Assembly: GCA_036850595.1 (NCBI GenBank)
Contig: CM072160.1
Span: 14,735,906-14,799,905, forward strand
From: Rhyacichthys aspro
Lineage: Eukaryota; Chordata; Actinopteri; Gobiiformes; Rhyacichthyidae
Direction of reading: 5' to 3'
DNA: 64,000 nucleotides
A program made the position numbers and the translations under genes. Numbering within the stretch: position 1 is the stretch's first letter; the number at the start of each line of letters is the position of its first letter. The notes under the pieces are model-generated. The model was not told the DNA's origin. It saw only the letters and a list, made by a program, of their open reading frames with translations, and did no database searches. This document shows positions 61,388 to 64,000 of this stretch, piece by piece.

Positions 61388-62198
61388 TCACCTGGAACAC
61401 AGTAAGGTCAAAAATAAAACTAAGGCAGCAGTAACAGCACTGAGACAACAACACTTACACAACTTTTAACGCCAGTGGTTTCAAAAGAGTGATAAGGGGG
61501 CTTGCAAATGAATAGGCTATGTGCTAATACATATGACACACAGCACAGAAAAGGGCAGAGGTACAATGGAAAATTCCGAGTGAGAATTGCCAAAATGTAA
61601 AGACTCACCTTCTGATGACTGAAGAGGAGAAAGGTGTCCCTCCAAACAGAGAGTTGCGCTGCTCCTGAGATGAGGTCTTACTTTCTCTAATGACAGGCTT
61701 GTGCTCTGGGATTTGTGCAACTTGAAATCTGCCAGTCCAACATATTCAAGTGAGTTGATGTGCCAGCTTAATCCTACTGAATAATTCTTAAAAAGTTCAA
61801 TGAAAACTTCTTACCTCCCAACAGACAGCACTGTCAGCTCTCCTTCCTTCCTTTCCTTCACTTGAGCCCCCTCTGTTTTGTCCTGAGCAGTATTTGGCAC
61901 ACCAGCTTGAGCACGGTGGGTGTCGACACACACTCCGGCCAGCAGGGGGCTCTTCTGCTGGTCGCCAGGTGTGTCGAGGGAAGGCAGGATGAGGGTCTGT
62001 GGAGGCTTCAGGGGGTCTTTGAGAGAATCCAGGGGAGGTATAAGGACAGGGGGCCATTTTCTCTGGGCGCAGCGTGTGCACCGGTAGCCATGTCCCGGAG
62101 CCAGACCGGAGAGGCCTGAAATAGTGTGGAGGTGGGACTGATGGGGACAGAGTCTGGGCAGAGAGCGGAATGTGGAGAGGGGCGACAGCATGGGGAAC
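61388..62198 (-). CDS. relt: RELT TNF-receptor family member, C-terminal exons (partial)
   Basis: Two clear exons, 62198-61815 and 61728-61609, join in frame and encode the cytoplasmic tail of RELT. The conserved blocks are RLCPHQSHLHTISGLSGL, RCTRCAQRKWPPVL and GELTVLSVGRFQVAQIPEH (human RELT has the same CPH.HHLHT, CSQKKWP and ILSVGRFRVARIPE blocks, as I recall it). RELT is a TNF-receptor superfamily protein whose tail binds OXSR1/SPAK kinases and TRAF1. The ligand-binding and membrane-spanning exons lie right of the window. After SSSVIR the frame continues either through an acceptor at 61392, giving Arg then a stop at 61388-61390, or through one at 61384, giving six more codons and a stop at 61365-61367. 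The position next to p2ry2 and fchsd2 matches the human order. Confidence 0.85.
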
Positions 62199-64000
62199 CT
62201 GGGACAAGGAAAAGAGAGGAGAGAGTACGGAGAAGAGTTAATAAAACATAAACATTTTAATCCCATTTATTGTTAGTGTGACACATTTCAGTGTTTAATG
62301 AAAAGTTGAGCAGACTAATTGATTAAATATGAAATGCTTTGCTTATCCTATAGCATTTTTATCCTGAACTGACTCTTTTCTATTTATACTCTATTTATAC
62401 AAATCTAAAGCTGTTGTCAGAATATGTTCATTATTTTCTTCACCGACTGCGATGATTGGAGAGATGGGTTTTTATGAACTTCAAACACAGGGTTATGGTT
62501 AGGGTTAGAGTTCCTGTTTTAGAGTAGTAGGCGATTTGCTGAAATGTGCACTGGTGGCCTCTGCAGTCACACATTGATTGGATAGGTCACAGTTTTCATT
62601 GTAACACCGGACTAATCATGTTATGTAAATTAATGGAGATAGAAATTATTAGTTAGACCGGGCCTGAAATGATGATGTTGAATGAGAGAAACATTTTAAT
62701 AGTGCTAATAAAATGTTTGTGTTTTGACATGCATAGCTTGATTGCTAAACCCTTCCACAATTTTGTTTTGCTCTCTGGACTTTCACCTGAACTACTCTGT
62801 ATTTACTAACTCAGAATAACCTATTTAACCTGCACATTAAAACATCTCCACCTGGACTGATCTGTAATATACCTAAAGCAGCACTGTGCAACCTTCAGCC
62901 AGAAGAGGGGGCACATCCCTCCCATCAGAAAAGCCATATTTAGAGACTATCCAAGCCAGCAAGTTTAGAAAAAAAACAAAAAAAAAAACATGCTTGGATA
63001 ATTTTAGCATATTTTGTACAAATACAATGCTTGCGTCCAGTGTGTGGCCCATTTTCTCATCATGATTATATTTATTATGATAATATGTAGTGGCAAGTAA
63101 AAGTTTCAATCTTAAAATCTTTCAAAGTGCTAACACGGCAGATACGTAGCTAACTCTGTCCACAATGGCTCTGCCGTTAAATAGCTCTCCATTGTCTCCA
63201 TTGTGCGCATTAGACACGAATGCAGCTGTGTCCATGCATGTGTAACACTAGCGGCTGGCTGACCTACAGTGACCCCAAATGACCTCTGCTGAATCTCCCA
63301 CCTCTCACCAGTGTACATAGGATTTGAAGGCTTTCCAGAAAGTTTATGTAAATGCCGGGTGTGTGTGTAGGGGTGAATGTTCTTGAAACCTACAGCTCAC
63401 ATGTTTCAACAGCCCACCGAGGCCCCTGAGAGTCCACTATTGTTGAGGAGGATCCAGTTACTATGATAGGGATTTATTAGCTCCACAGGAAAACTTTTGC
63501 TCTGCAGTGTAGTGTGTGGTATGCAGTATTATAATGCGTGTTGGTAGACTTGTTCACTTATTACTTGGCTACTTAAACGGCTGCAATTTACATCCCAAAT
63601 CCCAACCATGGACACACTTGGTCATGTAAATGGTGTGACTACAAACTATGTGACAAGCGTTGAGGGTGGTGACACACGTCGTGATTAGGCCTCATGATTT
63701 AGCAAGCAGCACTTACAGCTGTGTGTAATATTCAGCGCAGACATGCAGCAATGAGTCACATTAGAGGCAGAACTAGCACTTTCCAACGTGATTTACATTT
63801 TAGCTGTGAAGTGAAGCAGATTTATAACGTGGCTCAACAAATGAAGCCAACAAAACCGCAGCTGTTGTCTAGCCTCGAAACATCAATGCAAAATGGATCA
63901 GCTATAATTCTCCGCTAAATATCCTGCCACACAATGCAAACACTTTTAATTAGAACGTTTTGCCAGCAGCTTTCCATTTTCAGGAGTCTTTCTCATCACC
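62199..64000 (-). other. relt intron sequence
   Basis: No RELT exon (such as the conserved [20 protein letters not shown] region) was found, so this is probably intron. A stretch at about 62876-63300 looks like an old interspersed repeat (GCAGCACTGTGCAACCTTCA at its start), but its ends could not be fixed. Confidence 0.45.

Noticed and set aside
62873..63318. Two short minus-strand frames in the relt intron
   Set aside because: They overlap what looks like an interspersed repeat and match no RELT exon.

Overview
This is vertebrate nuclear DNA, most likely from a ray-finned (teleost) fish. Genes are split into many GT-AG exons, the sequence is AT-rich, and there are hAT-type MITEs, tRNA genes and microsatellites. 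I assembled the gene models by eye: each exon joins the next in frame, and splice sites and protein family were read directly. Coordinates are coding spans, with exon lists in the entries.

Layout from left to right. (1) 1-555, minus: C-terminal part of a GIMAP (AIG1) GTPase running off the left edge. (2) 1125-4267, plus: yif1b, 8 exons, 301 aa, complete. (3) 5531-14196, minus, convergent with yif1b: a complete small-HERC E3 ligase (RCC1 repeats plus HECT, 23 exons, 1018 aa). Its introns hold two MITEs, a 21-bp minisatellite, a corrupted poly-C/poly-T tract and interferon-response-like motifs. (4) 15472-22641, minus: a NACHT plus WD40 protein of the NWD1 type, 9 exons, 1687 aa. (5) 25237-55626, minus: fchsd2, F-BAR plus two SH3 domains, 22 exons, 788 aa. 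Its introns carry two tRNA-Thr(AGT), two tRNA-Met(CAT) and a decayed third Met copy, all on the opposite strand. (6) 58072-59433, plus: p2ry2-like purinergic GPCR, unusually split into four coding exons. (7) 61388-62198, minus: last exons of relt, the rest lying beyond the right edge.

The right half (fchsd2, p2ry2, relt) keeps a gene neighbourhood known from human 11q13.4. The left half groups families linked to innate immunity (GIMAP, small HERC, NACHT-WD40) around the Golgi trafficking gene yif1b. I see no operon, CRISPR array, phage or other prokaryote-type system. The points most worth checking are the intron-containing P2Y receptor, the interferon-like sites in the HERC gene, the tRNA array inside fchsd2, the MITEs sharing an internal minisatellite, and the poly-C/poly-T block, which looks like a sequencing or assembly artefact.
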